64,000 bases of DNA from Tsukamurella sp. 8F. Its GTDB lineage: Bacteria; Actinomycetota; Actinomycetes; Mycobacteriales; Mycobacteriaceae. The translations under genes and the position numbers were made by a program. The DNA lies in contig NZ_JARFTP010000009.1 in NCBI RefSeq assembly GCF_029167375.1, positions 92,475 to 156,474 of the forward strand, in the 5' to 3' direction. This document shows, piece after piece, positions 46,754 to 55,819 of this stretch. The stretch's first letter is position 1. Each line of letters opens with the position of its first letter. Under the pieces are notes generated by a model, which made no database searches, had not been told where the DNA came from, and was given only the letters and a program-made list of their open reading frames with translations.

Positions 46754-49700
46754 GTGTCGACCTGCCGCACCACCGTCGGGCTGCTCGGCCCCGTAGCGGC
46801 GGGGCCCACACCCGACCAGCTCACCGAGGTACCCGGGCTGCGTGCCAAGCGCCTGCTGGCCTCGCTCGCGCTCGCGAGCGGCCGCTACGTATCCGCCGAC
46901 CGGCTCGTCGAGGACGTGTGGGGTGGACGGGCGCCGTCGACGGCCGCCCTGCACACGCAGGTCTCGCGTCTCCGGCAGACGCTGACCGCCGTCGCGCCGG
47001 GCGCGGTCCTCGAATCCGGCCCGGCGGGCTACCGGCTGACCGGAGTGACGACGGATCTCGAAGTAGGCGAATCGGACTCGTCGTCTGCCCACTGGCGCGG
47101 GGAGCCCGGCGCAGACCTCGGCGACGATCCGGGCGGCGTCGGCGAGGAGGTTCGGCGCCGCGCCGCGCGGCTCGCGCGGCTGCGCGACGATCGCGACCTC
47201 GCCGCCGCACTGGCCGCCGGCGATTACACCGCGGCCCGGCGGATCGCCGAGATCCGATGCACCGCAGACCCACTCGACGAGCCGGCACATGTCGCGCTGA
47301 TGCGAGCGGCGGCGGGTGAGGGCAACGTGCCCGAGGCACTCGCCACGTTCGATCGGCTTCGGCGCGCGCTCGCGTCCGAGCTCGGGGTGGACCCGGGCCC
47401 CGAGGCAGCGGCCCTGCACACGCGGCTCCTTGCCGGCGACGGCGATTCTCCCCCAATGATTCCCGCAGACGCGGCGAGCGTCGGGTTGCGCGCCGAACCA
47501 TCGGATCTGATCGGCCGCGGAGACGACGTCTCCGCCGTGGTCGACCTTACGGAGCGGCATCGCGTCGTCACGGTGCAGGGACCGGGCGGAGTCGGTAAGA
47601 CTCGGATCGCGCACACCGTGGGCAACGCGCTCTCCGCTCGCGGGAGGACCGTGTATTTCGTTGCGCTGGCACCGGTCACGGACCCGGAGGCGGTGCCCGG
47701 CGCCGTCGCGTCGGTGGTCGGAATCGGCGAGACGGACCGCTCACCCACCGGACGCCCGCGGATTCCGGCCGGCCCACTCACCGCCCGCCTGGCAGCCGCG
47801 CTGCGGGACCGCGCCGCGGTGCTGATCCTGGACAACTGCGAGCACGTGATCGATGCCGCCGCCGCGCTGGTGGGTGAGCTCGCGGCGGCCGCGCCGTCGC
47901 TCACCGTCGTGACCACGAGCCGCGGCCCGCTCATGGTGCCCGGGGAGCGGATCTACCCGTTGCCGGTCCTGTCCGCGGACGGGCCCGACTCACCCGCCGT
48001 GCAGCTGTTCACCCTGCGGGCGCAGGCGATCCGACCCGGCGCCACGCTCGACCCCGGCACGGTGGCAGACCTGTGCCGGGCGCTCGACGGCCTGCCCCTG
48101 GCGATCGAGCTGGCGGCGGCGCGCGTGCGGACGATGACGGTGCCCGAGATCGCCGCGGGACTCAGTGAGCGATTCGCGCTGCTGCGCACCGCCGACCGGA
48201 CCACCGAGCCACGGCACCGCACCCTGTTCGCGGTGATCGACTGGAGCTGGGAACTACTCGACGAACGCGCCCGTCGCGCGCTGCGCCGCCTGTGCCGGTT
48301 CCCGGGCGGATTCGCCGCAGAGGCTGCGGCTGCGGTCCTCGCGGACTCCTCATCACCCGATGGGTCAGGCTTCCGGCCTGCTGTCCAGGACGCGCTGTCC
48401 GCGCTGGTGGATCAGTCCCTGCTACATGTCACCGATGACGGCGAGCAGACCCGCTACCGCATGCTGGAGACGGTCCGTGAGTTCGGTGCCGAACGGCTCG
48501 CCGACGCCGGGGACGACGCCGAGGTCTACGGGGCGATGGCCTCCTGGGGCCGCAGCGTCGCGACGCGCGCCCGGCGCTTGTTCGACACCGATGATCACAC
48601 CGGACTCTTAGAGCTGATGTCCGTCGAGGCCGAGAATCTTCAATGGATCCTGTTGCACGCCACCGACACCGGTGACGTGGATACGGTCGTTTCGCTCTTC
48701 CCCGCCCTGTCGGCGTTCTGGGCGGCGCGCGGGCTGCGAGGAGACGCGGGCGCGTGGACCGAACGTGTACTCGACGCCCTCGACCTGCACCCCACCGGGC
48801 TGTCGGAGGAGCAGCGGCAGGCGTGGCAGGCAACGGTGCTCGCATGCGGGCCGCAGGCTCTGGTCGACCGACGGACGCGCGCGGTCGCGCACTCCCGCCT
48901 CCTGCTACGCCGGCTGTACCGTCCGGAGCTGGCCACCGTCCGGCTCACCGACTTCCTGTCATCCCTCGCTCTCGCACGCGATCTACATACCGCGTTCCGA
49001 CTCCTCTTGGAGGGCATACGTTCTGCGGATCGCGACATCGTGGTCACCGCGCTGTCGATGCGCCAGAACCTGCGCGAGAACGCCGGAAACATCGACGGCG
49101 CGATCCGCGACGCCGTACTGCTCCGGCGCCGCGCCGCCGTCGCCCCCTGGGCCCGTGCGATGACCGCCTCCAACGAGGCCGGGCTGTACGGGCAGCGCGG
49201 GCGCTGGTCCGAGGCGCTACCCATCTACCGCACGGCGGCAAAGGAACTCGACTTGTTGGGCGCACCCATGGAGACCGCGCAGATCCGGTGCTACGTGGTC
49301 TGCACTCTCGCCGCGCTGGGTGAGGTCGAGGAGGCGCGCCGGGAGCTCGAGGGCCTGGAGGGCTATCTCCCGGCGTCGGGGGCGGCGAACGCCGACCCCG
49401 AGCACCGCACGGCGCTGCTGGTAGTGCATGCGGAAGTAGCGCTCGCCGCCGGTGAGGACCCTCTGCCGACGCTCCGGGAGGCCGCAGACCGCCTGCTCCG
49501 CGAAGAGCTCGGCCGGTTCTCGGACCCGGGACTCATGATGCTCATCAGCCGCACCGCGTGCGGGCTGGTCCTGGCAGGCGACGCCGCCACCGCTCACAAG
49601 CTGCTGCCGATGCTGAGCTCGTCGGTCGAGAATGCGGTGTCCACGGATGCCTGGTACGACCTTCCCCAGGGCGGCACCGCCGCTCTCGCAGCGGGATTCG

Positions 49701-49984
49701 TACTCGCCTCGACTCACGACGACTCGACGGGCGACGACCGGCCCGCGCGACTGGCGCTGTTCGGCATGCGTCTGGGGTCGCGGCTCGATTCGCTGATTCT
49801 CGACCGCGCTCACCGCGAGGCTCGGGAACGATGCGGTCTCCCAGCTGCGGACTGGGACGCGCTCGCCGAGAAGGCCGCGCACACGCCACGGCGCCAGGCC
49901 GCGAACGAGTTGCTCGCGGTCCTGGCGTCGATTCCCGAGGCCCGTTCGGATATAGGAGCCGCGCGTCAGGCCTCACGCATGTAG
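46754..49984 (+). CDS. SARP/AfsR-like regulator with BTAD, NTPase and TPR-like domains
   Basis: 1076 residues. An OmpR-type winged helix (RYVSADRLVEDVWGG, AALHTQVSRLRQTL) is followed by a bacterial transcriptional activation domain (about 95-225, ending LGVDPGPEAAALHTRLL). The NTPase domain has Walker A GPGGVGKT and Walker B VLILDNCEHV, then PLAIELAAARVRTMT. The last 450 residues are TPR-like helices. Such proteins switch on secondary-metabolite or export genes in response to a ligand. GTG 46754 has TAGGGT 7 nt upstream, so it is probably leaderless. Its 3' end overlaps the convergent exporter gene by 19 nt. Confidence 0.9.
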   Translation: MSTCRTTVGLLGPVAAGPTPDQLTEVPGLRAKRLLASLALASGRYVSADRLVEDVWGGRAPSTAALHTQVSRLRQTLTAVAPGAVLESGPAGYRLTGVTTDLEVGESDSSSAHWRGEPGADLGDDPGGVGEEVRRRAARLARLRDDRDLAAALAAGDYTAARRIAEIRCTADPLDEPAHVALMRAAAGEGNVPEALATFDRLRRALASELGVDPGPEAAALHTRLLAGDGDSPPMIPADAASVGLRAEPSDLIGRGDDVSAVVDLTERHRVVTVQGPGGVGKTRIAHTVGNALSARGRTVYFVALAPVTDPEAVPGAVASVVGIGETDRSPTGRPRIPAGPLTARLAAALRDRAAVLILDNCEHVIDAAAALVGELAAAAPSLTVVTTSRGPLMVPGERIYPLPVLSADGPDSPAVQLFTLRAQAIRPGATLDPGTVADLCRALDGLPLAIELAAARVRTMTVPEIAAGLSERFALLRTADRTTEPRHRTLFAVIDWSWELLDERARRALRRLCRFPGGFAAEAAAAVLADSSSPDGSGFRPAVQDALSALVDQSLLHVTDDGEQTRYRMLETVREFGAERLADAGDDAEVYGAMASWGRSVATRARRLFDTDDHTGLLELMSVEAENLQWILLHATDTGDVDTVVSLFPALSAFWAARGLRGDAGAWTERVLDALDLHPTGLSEEQRQAWQATVLACGPQALVDRRTRAVAHSRLLLRRLYRPELATVRLTDFLSSLALARDLHTAFRLLLEGIRSADRDIVVTALSMRQNLRENAGNIDGAIRDAVLLRRRAAVAPWARAMTASNEAGLYGQRGRWSEALPIYRTAAKELDLLGAPMETAQIRCYVVCTLAALGEVEEARRELEGLEGYLPASGAANADPEHRTALLVVHAEVALAAGEDPLPTLREAADRLLREELGRFSDPGLMMLISRTACGLVLAGDAATAHKLLPMLSSSVENAVSTDAWYDLPQGGTAALAAGFVLASTHDDSTGDDRPARLALFGMRLGSRLDSLILDRAHREARERCGLPAADWDALAEKAAHTPRRQAANELLAVLASIPEARSDIGAARQASRM

Positions 49985-50784
49985 GCACGCACCGCGAGGG
50001 GCGCGAAGATCGCGACGATCACCGCGGCGCCGATCAGCGACCACACTACGTGGATACCGACGTGTCCGTTGTTGGTCAGTTCGCGTACGGCGGTGACGAG
50101 GTGGCTGATCGGGTTGATCTTGACGAACGCCTGCAGCCAGCCCGGCATCGTGTTCACGGGAACGAATGCGTTGGACATGAAGGTCAGCGGGAACATGATG
50201 AGCATGGACAGGCCCTGCACCGCGGTCGCCTTCTTCATGAGGCAGCCCATCAGGGCGAAGATCCACGAGACAGCGAAGCTGCACACCATCACCAGCGCGA
50301 CGGATGCGAAGACGCCGAACACGTCTGGGCGCCAGCCCATCGCTATGCCGATCGCGAACGTGATGACGGACGCGATGAGGTAGCGCACCACGTCCGCGAG
50401 CAGCGCGCCGGCGAGCGGGCTGATGCGGGCGATGGACAACGACCGGAACCGGTCGAACACACCCTTCTCCATGTCCTCCCGCAGCTGCGTGCCGGTGACC
50501 ACCGAGGTGGTGATGACCGTCTGCACCAGGATGCCGGGGATGATGACGGGCAGATACGAGTGGATGTTGCCGCTGATGGCGCCGCCGAAGATGTAGGTGA
50601 ACATCAGCGTGAAGATGATGGGTTGCAGCACCACGTCGAACAGTTGCTCGGGGTTGTGCCGGATCTTCAGCAGGCCGCGGTAGCCCATGGTGAAGCTCTG
50701 CCGCACGGCGGCGGCGAAGGGGATGGATCTGGGAACCGGTGCCAGCGCACCGGATTCGAGTATCACGGGGGTTGCGGTGGTCAT
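49966..50784 (-). CDS. ABC-2 type export permease (DrrB-like)
   Basis: 272 residues with six transmembrane helices. The family signature SFTMGYRGLLKIRHNPEQLF at the start, and the central block VVTGTQLREDMEKGVFDRFR with FRSLSIARISPLAG, match DrrB-type permeases of antibiotic or lipid export. ATG 50784 has AAGGAGG upstream and starts 3 nt after the ATPase gene. Together they form a complete two-gene exporter. The substrate is unknown. Confidence 0.92.
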   Translation of the reverse strand: MTTATPVILESGALAPVPRSIPFAAAVRQSFTMGYRGLLKIRHNPEQLFDVVLQPIIFTLMFTYIFGGAISGNIHSYLPVIIPGILVQTVITTSVVTGTQLREDMEKGVFDRFRSLSIARISPLAGALLADVVRYLIASVITFAIGIAMGWRPDVFGVFASVALVMVCSFAVSWIFALMGCLMKKATAVQGLSMLIMFPLTFMSNAFVPVNTMPGWLQAFVKINPISHLVTAVRELTNNGHVGIHVVWSLIGAAVIVAIFAPLAVRAYMREA

Positions 50785-50787
50785 GAT

Positions 50788-51777
50788 TCAGGCCTCCTTC
50801 GGGCCGGTGAGGGCGAGGAATACCTCGTCCAAGCTGGGCTGCGCGACCGTGATGGTCGCGACTTCGATGTCCTTGTCGCGCAGGGCGATCAGCACGTCCG
50901 GAACCAGGTCCGGGCGGTGCAGCGGGGCCGTCACCCGTCCGGCCTCGGCGCTCAGCGCGGGAGCCGTGCCGAGCACGCGCTCGACTAGCTCGGCGCACCG
51001 CGCGACGTCGGCGCGGTCGGCCGGGGACAACACGAGCGTGCTGCCGCCCACGGAACGTTTGAGCTCCGCGGCGGTGTCGTCCGCGATGACGCGGCCGTGA
51101 TCGATCACGGCGATGCGGTCGGCGAGCTGGTCCGCCTCGTCCAGGTACTGCGTCGTGAGGAGCACGGTCGCTCCCCCGGCGACGAGTCGCCGGATGGTGT
51201 CCCACATCTGCGAGCGGGTGCGCGGGTCGAGGCCCGTCGTGGGCTCGTCGAGGAACAGTAGCGGGGGCGTGGAGATGAGGCTCGCCGCGAGATCGAGGCG
51301 CCGGCGCATGCCGCCGGAGAAGTCCTTCAGCGGCCGGGTCGCCGCCTCCGTGAGGCCGAACTCCTCCAGCAGGTCGTCGGCGCGACGCCGGGACGCCTGG
51401 CGAGACAGGCCTAGCAGACGCGAGAACAGCACGAGGTTCTCCCGGCCGGACAGGTCCTCGTCGACCGACGCGTACTGCCCCGTGACGCCCACCAGGGAGC
51501 GCACGGCGACGGAGTCGCGGGTGACGTCGTAGCCGAAGACCCGTGCGCTGCCCTCGTCGGGCTTCAGGAGGGTCGCGAGCATGCGTACCGTCGTCGTCTT
51601 TCCCGCACCGTTCGGGCCGAGCACGCCGTAGACGGTGCCGGTCGGGACGACGAGGTCGACGCCGTCGACGGCGCGCGTGCTGCCGAAGCGCTTCACGAGG
51701 CCGGTGGCCTCGATGGCGGGCGCCGTGCCGGCGCCTGTCGATGTGGCCGTTGGTCCGGCCGTGGTTGTCGTAGTCAT
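50788..51777 (-). CDS. ABC exporter ATPase (DrrA-like)
   Basis: 329 residues. After a Thr-rich start come Walker A GPNGAGKTT, signature FSGGMRRRL, Walker B LLFLDEPTTGLDP and the switch His region replaced by LLTTQYLDEADQLADRIAV (Gln before Tyr, as in DrrA proteins). The C-terminal domain ends QPSLDEVFLALTG, typical of daunorubicin-type ATPases. ATG 51777 has no obvious ribosome site. The 230 nt to the divergent hydrolase gene hold its promoter and no gene I can see. Confidence 0.93.
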   Translation of the reverse strand: MTTTTTAGPTATSTGAGTAPAIEATGLVKRFGSTRAVDGVDLVVPTGTVYGVLGPNGAGKTTTVRMLATLLKPDEGSARVFGYDVTRDSVAVRSLVGVTGQYASVDEDLSGRENLVLFSRLLGLSRQASRRRADDLLEEFGLTEAATRPLKDFSGGMRRRLDLAASLISTPPLLFLDEPTTGLDPRTRSQMWDTIRRLVAGGATVLLTTQYLDEADQLADRIAVIDHGRVIADDTAAELKRSVGGSTLVLSPADRADVARCAELVERVLGTAPALSAEAGRVTAPLHRPDLVPDVLIALRDKDIEVATITVAQPSLDEVFLALTGPKEA

Positions 51778-52007
51778 GGCGGTAACGATGCGCCCGCGCT
51801 CTTACGCGGCTCTGACGTCGCTCTGTCGCCGCCTTACACGAGCCGATGTGCCGCGGTCGCGGCACGCGCGTGACCGTCCCGCAGGCACCGCCCACGCAGC
51901 GCCTCCGGCGCAACGGAGCTGGTAGCCGGGCCGTCAGGCGCACCGGTCGCAACACCCGCCATGAGAGGTATTGCACATCCGTCTATCACGCTCTAGCGTA
52001 TGTCCGC

Positions 52008-52814
52008 ATGACACTGGCGTATGAGCGGTTCGGTAATGGAGAACCTCTGGTTCTCGTCCACGGGATCGCACACCGACGGCAGGCCTGGTATCCGGTGGCG
52101 GAACGCCTAGCCGAGCACCGCGAGGTCATCCTGTTCGACCTGCCCGGACACGGCGAGTCCCCCGCCCTGGACCTGGAAGGCCGCCCGGTAAAGGACGTAC
52201 TGCAGGAACAGCTGGTCGACCTGTTCGACCACCTCGGTCTACACCGGCCGCACATCGCCGGCAACTCGCTCGGCGGCCGCGTGGCCCTCGAGGCCGCGGC
52301 CGACGGCCTCGCGAGCAGCGCCACGACCCTGTCCCCCGCCGGCTTCTGGCGCGGCGACGCCGACTTCGCGCTCATCCGGGCGCACTTCGCGATCCTGGTG
52401 ACGTCCGGCCTGCTGGCGTCGCCGGTCGCTCCGACACTCACCCGCTCGGCCCTGGGACGCAAGCTCATGATGGGCACCCTCATGACGCACGGCGAGCGCC
52501 TCGACGCCGAGCGCGTCGCCGGCGACCTGGCCAACATGGTGAACTCGCGCCATGCGCTACACGACATCATCGGCGGGGCGTTCCCGTTCGACGGTGCCAT
52601 CCCGTCCGACGTGCCGGTGACCATCGCGTGGGGCACCCGGGACCTCGTACTCCTGCCGTACCAGGCGCGGCGTGCGCGCAAGCAGCTGCCGCAGGCCGAG
52701 CACATCTGGCTCGAGGGCGCCGGCCACGTACCCATGTCCGACGACGTCGACTCCGTCGTCGACATCCTCCTGCGCGGGTCCTCGCACGGGCTGCGGGAGG
52801 CCCGCGCGGCCTGA
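52008..52814 (+). CDS. Alpha/beta-fold hydrolase
   Basis: 268 residues. The fold is clear: oxyanion region VLVHGIAHRRQAW, FDLPGHGESP, nucleophile elbow AGNSLGGRVALE (Ser), the acidic member in AWGTRDLVLLP (Asp) and the His in GAGHVPMSDD. The substrate is not predictable. ATG 52008 has TAGCGT (51994-51999) 8 nt upstream and no ribosome site. It converges on the aminotransferase gene with 14 nt between stops. Confidence 0.92.
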   Translation: MTLAYERFGNGEPLVLVHGIAHRRQAWYPVAERLAEHREVILFDLPGHGESPALDLEGRPVKDVLQEQLVDLFDHLGLHRPHIAGNSLGGRVALEAAADGLASSATTLSPAGFWRGDADFALIRAHFAILVTSGLLASPVAPTLTRSALGRKLMMGTLMTHGERLDAERVAGDLANMVNSRHALHDIIGGAFPFDGAIPSDVPVTIAWGTRDLVLLPYQARRARKQLPQAEHIWLEGAGHVPMSDDVDSVVDILLRGSSHGLREARAA

Positions 52815-52828
52815 TCCGTGCCACCGCC

Positions 52829-54211
52829 CTACTCCGTGTACGCGTCGGCGACCGCGAGGGCCTCGTCGAGGACGGCGAGACCCTCGCGTGCCTCGTCGGC
52901 GCCGACGGTGCAGGGCGGCACGATGTGCAGCCGGTTGTAGGACGCCACGGGCAGCATCCCGCCCTTGCGGCAGGCGGCCATGGTCTCGTTGATCGCGGCG
53001 CTGGAACCGCCATACGGCGCCAACGGTTCCCGAGTCTCGCGGCTACGCACGAGCTCCACGGCCCAGAACACTCCCACACCACGGACCTCACCGACGGACG
53101 GATGCCGTGCCGCGATCTCGCGCAGGCCCGGGCCCAGGACGTCCGCGCCGATGGCGGCGGAGTTCTCGACGATCCCCTCTTCGCTCATCGCGTTGATCGC
53201 CGCGACCGCGGCGGCGGTGGCGAGCGGGTGGCCCGAGTAGGTCAGGCCACCCGGGTACGCGCGGTGCGCGAAGGTCTCCGCGATCGCCGGGGAGATCGCG
53301 ACGCCGCCCAGCGGCACATAGCCGGAGTTGACGCCCTTCGCGAACGTCATCAGGTCCGGAACCACCGGCCCGTCGGCGGTGTCGCCGTGTTCGATCGCGA
53401 ACCACCTTCCGGCGCGGCCGAACCCGGACATGACCTCGTCCGCGATCATGACGATCCCGAACTCGTCGCACAGGGCGCGTACGCCCGCCAGGTAGCCGGC
53501 GGGCGGCACCATGATCCCGGCTGTGCCCGGAATCGACTCCTGTAGGACGGCCGCGATGGTCGCCGGGCCCTCCTGCTCGATGACACGCCGCAGCTCGGCG
53601 AGCGCACGCTCGCACTCCTGCTCCTCGGTCTCGGCGTAGAACGCCGAGCGGTAGAGGAACGGCCCGTTGAACCGCACCACTCCGGCCGCGCCGCGGTCGT
53701 TGGCCCACCGTCGGTGATCGCCCGTCAGGTTGATCGCCTGCTCGGTTCCGCCGTGGTACGAGCGGTACCGCGCAAGCACCTTCACGCGACCCGTGTGCAG
53801 ACGTGCCATCCGCACCGCGTGCTCCACCGCGTCGGCGCCACCATTGGTGAAGAAGATCCGGTTCAGCTCGCCCGGTGTGCGCTCGGCGATGAGACGTGCG
53901 GCCTCGGAACGGGATTCGTTCACGTGCTGCGGCGCCACGGTCGCCAGGCGGGTGGCCTGCTCGGCGATGGCCGCGACGACCTTCGGGTGTTGATGCCCGA
54001 TGTTCGTGTTGACCAGCTGCGACGAGAAGTCGAGGATCCTGTTGCCCTCGCCGTCCCAGAAGTACGAGCCTTCGGCGGCCAGCACCGTCATCGGAGCGAT
54101 ATCGGCCTGCGCCGACCACGAGTGGAAGACGTGCCTGCGATCGAGTTCATATGCACGACGGCCGGATTCGACGGCGTCGGCCAGGTCGCGCCCATCGGGA
54201 AGCTGCGTCAT
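52829..54211 (-). CDS. Class III omega-amino acid:pyruvate aminotransferase-like enzyme
   Basis: 460 residues, PLP-dependent. Visible blocks: LDFSSQLVNTNIGHQHPKVV, FFTNGGADAVEHAVRMARLH, RYRSYHGGTEQAI, MIADEVMSGFGRAGRWFAIE (the PLP-ring Asp) and the PLP-lysine region MTFAKGVNSGYVPLGG. Placed 9 nt after the CoA-acylating semialdehyde dehydrogenase gene, it probably transaminates beta-alanine or a related omega-amino acid to the semialdehyde. ATG 54211 has AGGAGA 6 nt upstream. Confidence 0.9.
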   Translation of the reverse strand: MTQLPDGRDLADAVESGRRAYELDRRHVFHSWSAQADIAPMTVLAAEGSYFWDGEGNRILDFSSQLVNTNIGHQHPKVVAAIAEQATRLATVAPQHVNESRSEAARLIAERTPGELNRIFFTNGGADAVEHAVRMARLHTGRVKVLARYRSYHGGTEQAINLTGDHRRWANDRGAAGVVRFNGPFLYRSAFYAETEEQECERALAELRRVIEQEGPATIAAVLQESIPGTAGIMVPPAGYLAGVRALCDEFGIVMIADEVMSGFGRAGRWFAIEHGDTADGPVVPDLMTFAKGVNSGYVPLGGVAISPAIAETFAHRAYPGGLTYSGHPLATAAAVAAINAMSEEGIVENSAAIGADVLGPGLREIAARHPSVGEVRGVGVFWAVELVRSRETREPLAPYGGSSAAINETMAACRKGGMLPVASYNRLHIVPPCTVGADEAREGLAVLDEALAVADAYTE

Positions 54212-54220
54212 CGTGGTCTC

Positions 54221-55738
54221 CTAGTCGTTCTGGGGGAAGCCGAGGTCGATACCTCGCTGGCTCGGATCCTGCCACCGCGTGGTGACCACCTTGCCGCGGG
54301 TGAAGAAGTGGACGCCCTCGGCGCCGTGAGCGTGCGTGTCACCGAACAACGAGGCCTTCCAACCGCCGAAGCTGAAGAACGCGGTGGGCACGGGGATCGG
54401 CACGTTGATGCCGACCATGCCGACCTCGACCTCGTTCTGGAAGCGCCGCGCCGCGCCGCCGTCGGCGGTGAAGATCGCGGTGCCGTTGCCGTACTGATTG
54501 GCGTTCACCAGCGCGAGCGCATCGTCATAGGACGCGACCCGCACCACCGAGAGCACCGGACCGAATATCTCGTCGGTGTACACACTCATATCGGCGGTGA
54601 CGTCGTCGAGCAGCGTGGGCCCGACGTAGAAGCCGTCGGCGACATCGCCCCCGACGGGCGTGACGCCCCGGCCGTCCACGACGACGGATGCCCCCGCCTC
54701 CTCGCCCGCATCGATATACGAGGAGACACGGTCGGCGTGCGCGCGCGTGATCAGCGGGCCCATATCGACGCCCCGGGCACCGTCGCCGGTCTTCAGACCC
54801 CGAGCACGCTCGGCGACCTTGCCGACCAGATCGTCGGCGATGTCGCCCACCGCTACGGCCACCGAGATGGCCATGCAGCGTTCTCCGGCCGCTCCGAAAC
54901 CGGCGTTGACCAGCGAGTCCGCCGCCAGGTCGAGGTCCGCGTCCGGCAACACGATCGCGTGGTTCTTCGCGCCGCCCAGAGCCTGGACGCGCTTGCCGTG
55001 CGACGTACCGACCTCGTACACATACTTCGCGATCGGGGTGGAGCCGACGAACGACACGGCCTTGATGTCGGGGTGGACGAGCAACTCGTCGACGGCGGTC
55101 TTATCGCCGTTGACCACGTTGAACACGCCGTCGGGCAGGCCGGCCTCGGCCCAGAGCCGGGCGATCCACATGGTCGCCGACGGGTCCTTCTCGGACGGCT
55201 TGACCACGACGGTGTCGCCCGCAGCGATGGCGATGGGGAAGAACCACATCGGGACCATCGCAGGGAAGTTGAACGGGGAGATGATCGCGACCGGGCCGAG
55301 CGCCTGGCGGATCGAGGACACGTCTACCTTGGTCGAGACGTTCTCGGACATCGATCCCTTGAGCAGATGATTGATGCCGCAGGCGAATTCGACGACCTCT
55401 TGACCGCGGGACACCTCCGCCAGCGCATCTGAGCGCACCTTGCCGTGCTCGGCCGTGACGATCTCGGCCAGCTCGTGCTTGCGCGCGTTCAGCAGCTCAC
55501 GGAAGTTGAAGAGGACGGCGGTGCGCTTGGCGAGCGAGGCGTCGCGCCACGCCGGGAAGGCCGCCTTCGCGGCGGCGACGACGGCCTGCGTGTCCTCCGC
55601 CGACGCGAGGGCGACGCGACCGGTGACGGCACCGGTGGCAGGATTCGTGACGGGGGCGGTCTCGCCGGAGGTGCCGGCGAAGTCCGTGCCTGCGGCCCAG
55701 TGGGCGATGGTCTGTACCGGGATCTCGGTTGCGGTCAT
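54221..55738 (-). CDS. mmsA: CoA-acylating (methyl)malonate-semialdehyde dehydrogenase
   Basis: 505 residues. It oxidises malonate or methylmalonate semialdehyde with NAD+ and CoA to acetyl- or propionyl-CoA. Blocks: PVTNPATGAVTGRVALAS, SPFNFPAMVPMWFFPIAIA, QALGGAKNHAIVLPDAD and the catalytic cysteine in GFGAAGERCMAIS. These are MmsA hallmarks and separate it from other aldehyde dehydrogenases. ATG 55738 was chosen. It forms an operon with the class III aminotransferase gene and diverges from a PucR regulator gene. Confidence 0.94.
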   Translation of the reverse strand: MTATEIPVQTIAHWAAGTDFAGTSGETAPVTNPATGAVTGRVALASAEDTQAVVAAAKAAFPAWRDASLAKRTAVLFNFRELLNARKHELAEIVTAEHGKVRSDALAEVSRGQEVVEFACGINHLLKGSMSENVSTKVDVSSIRQALGPVAIISPFNFPAMVPMWFFPIAIAAGDTVVVKPSEKDPSATMWIARLWAEAGLPDGVFNVVNGDKTAVDELLVHPDIKAVSFVGSTPIAKYVYEVGTSHGKRVQALGGAKNHAIVLPDADLDLAADSLVNAGFGAAGERCMAISVAVAVGDIADDLVGKVAERARGLKTGDGARGVDMGPLITRAHADRVSSYIDAGEEAGASVVVDGRGVTPVGGDVADGFYVGPTLLDDVTADMSVYTDEIFGPVLSVVRVASYDDALALVNANQYGNGTAIFTADGGAARRFQNEVEVGMVGINVPIPVPTAFFSFGGWKASLFGDTHAHGAEGVHFFTRGKVVTTRWQDPSQRGIDLGFPQND

Positions 55739-55819
55739 GCATCGACGATCACACCGTTGCGCCGTCGCGGATCCCGACGATCTGTAACTGTTTCGCATCT
55801 CGGCTTTACACTCTGTCGG

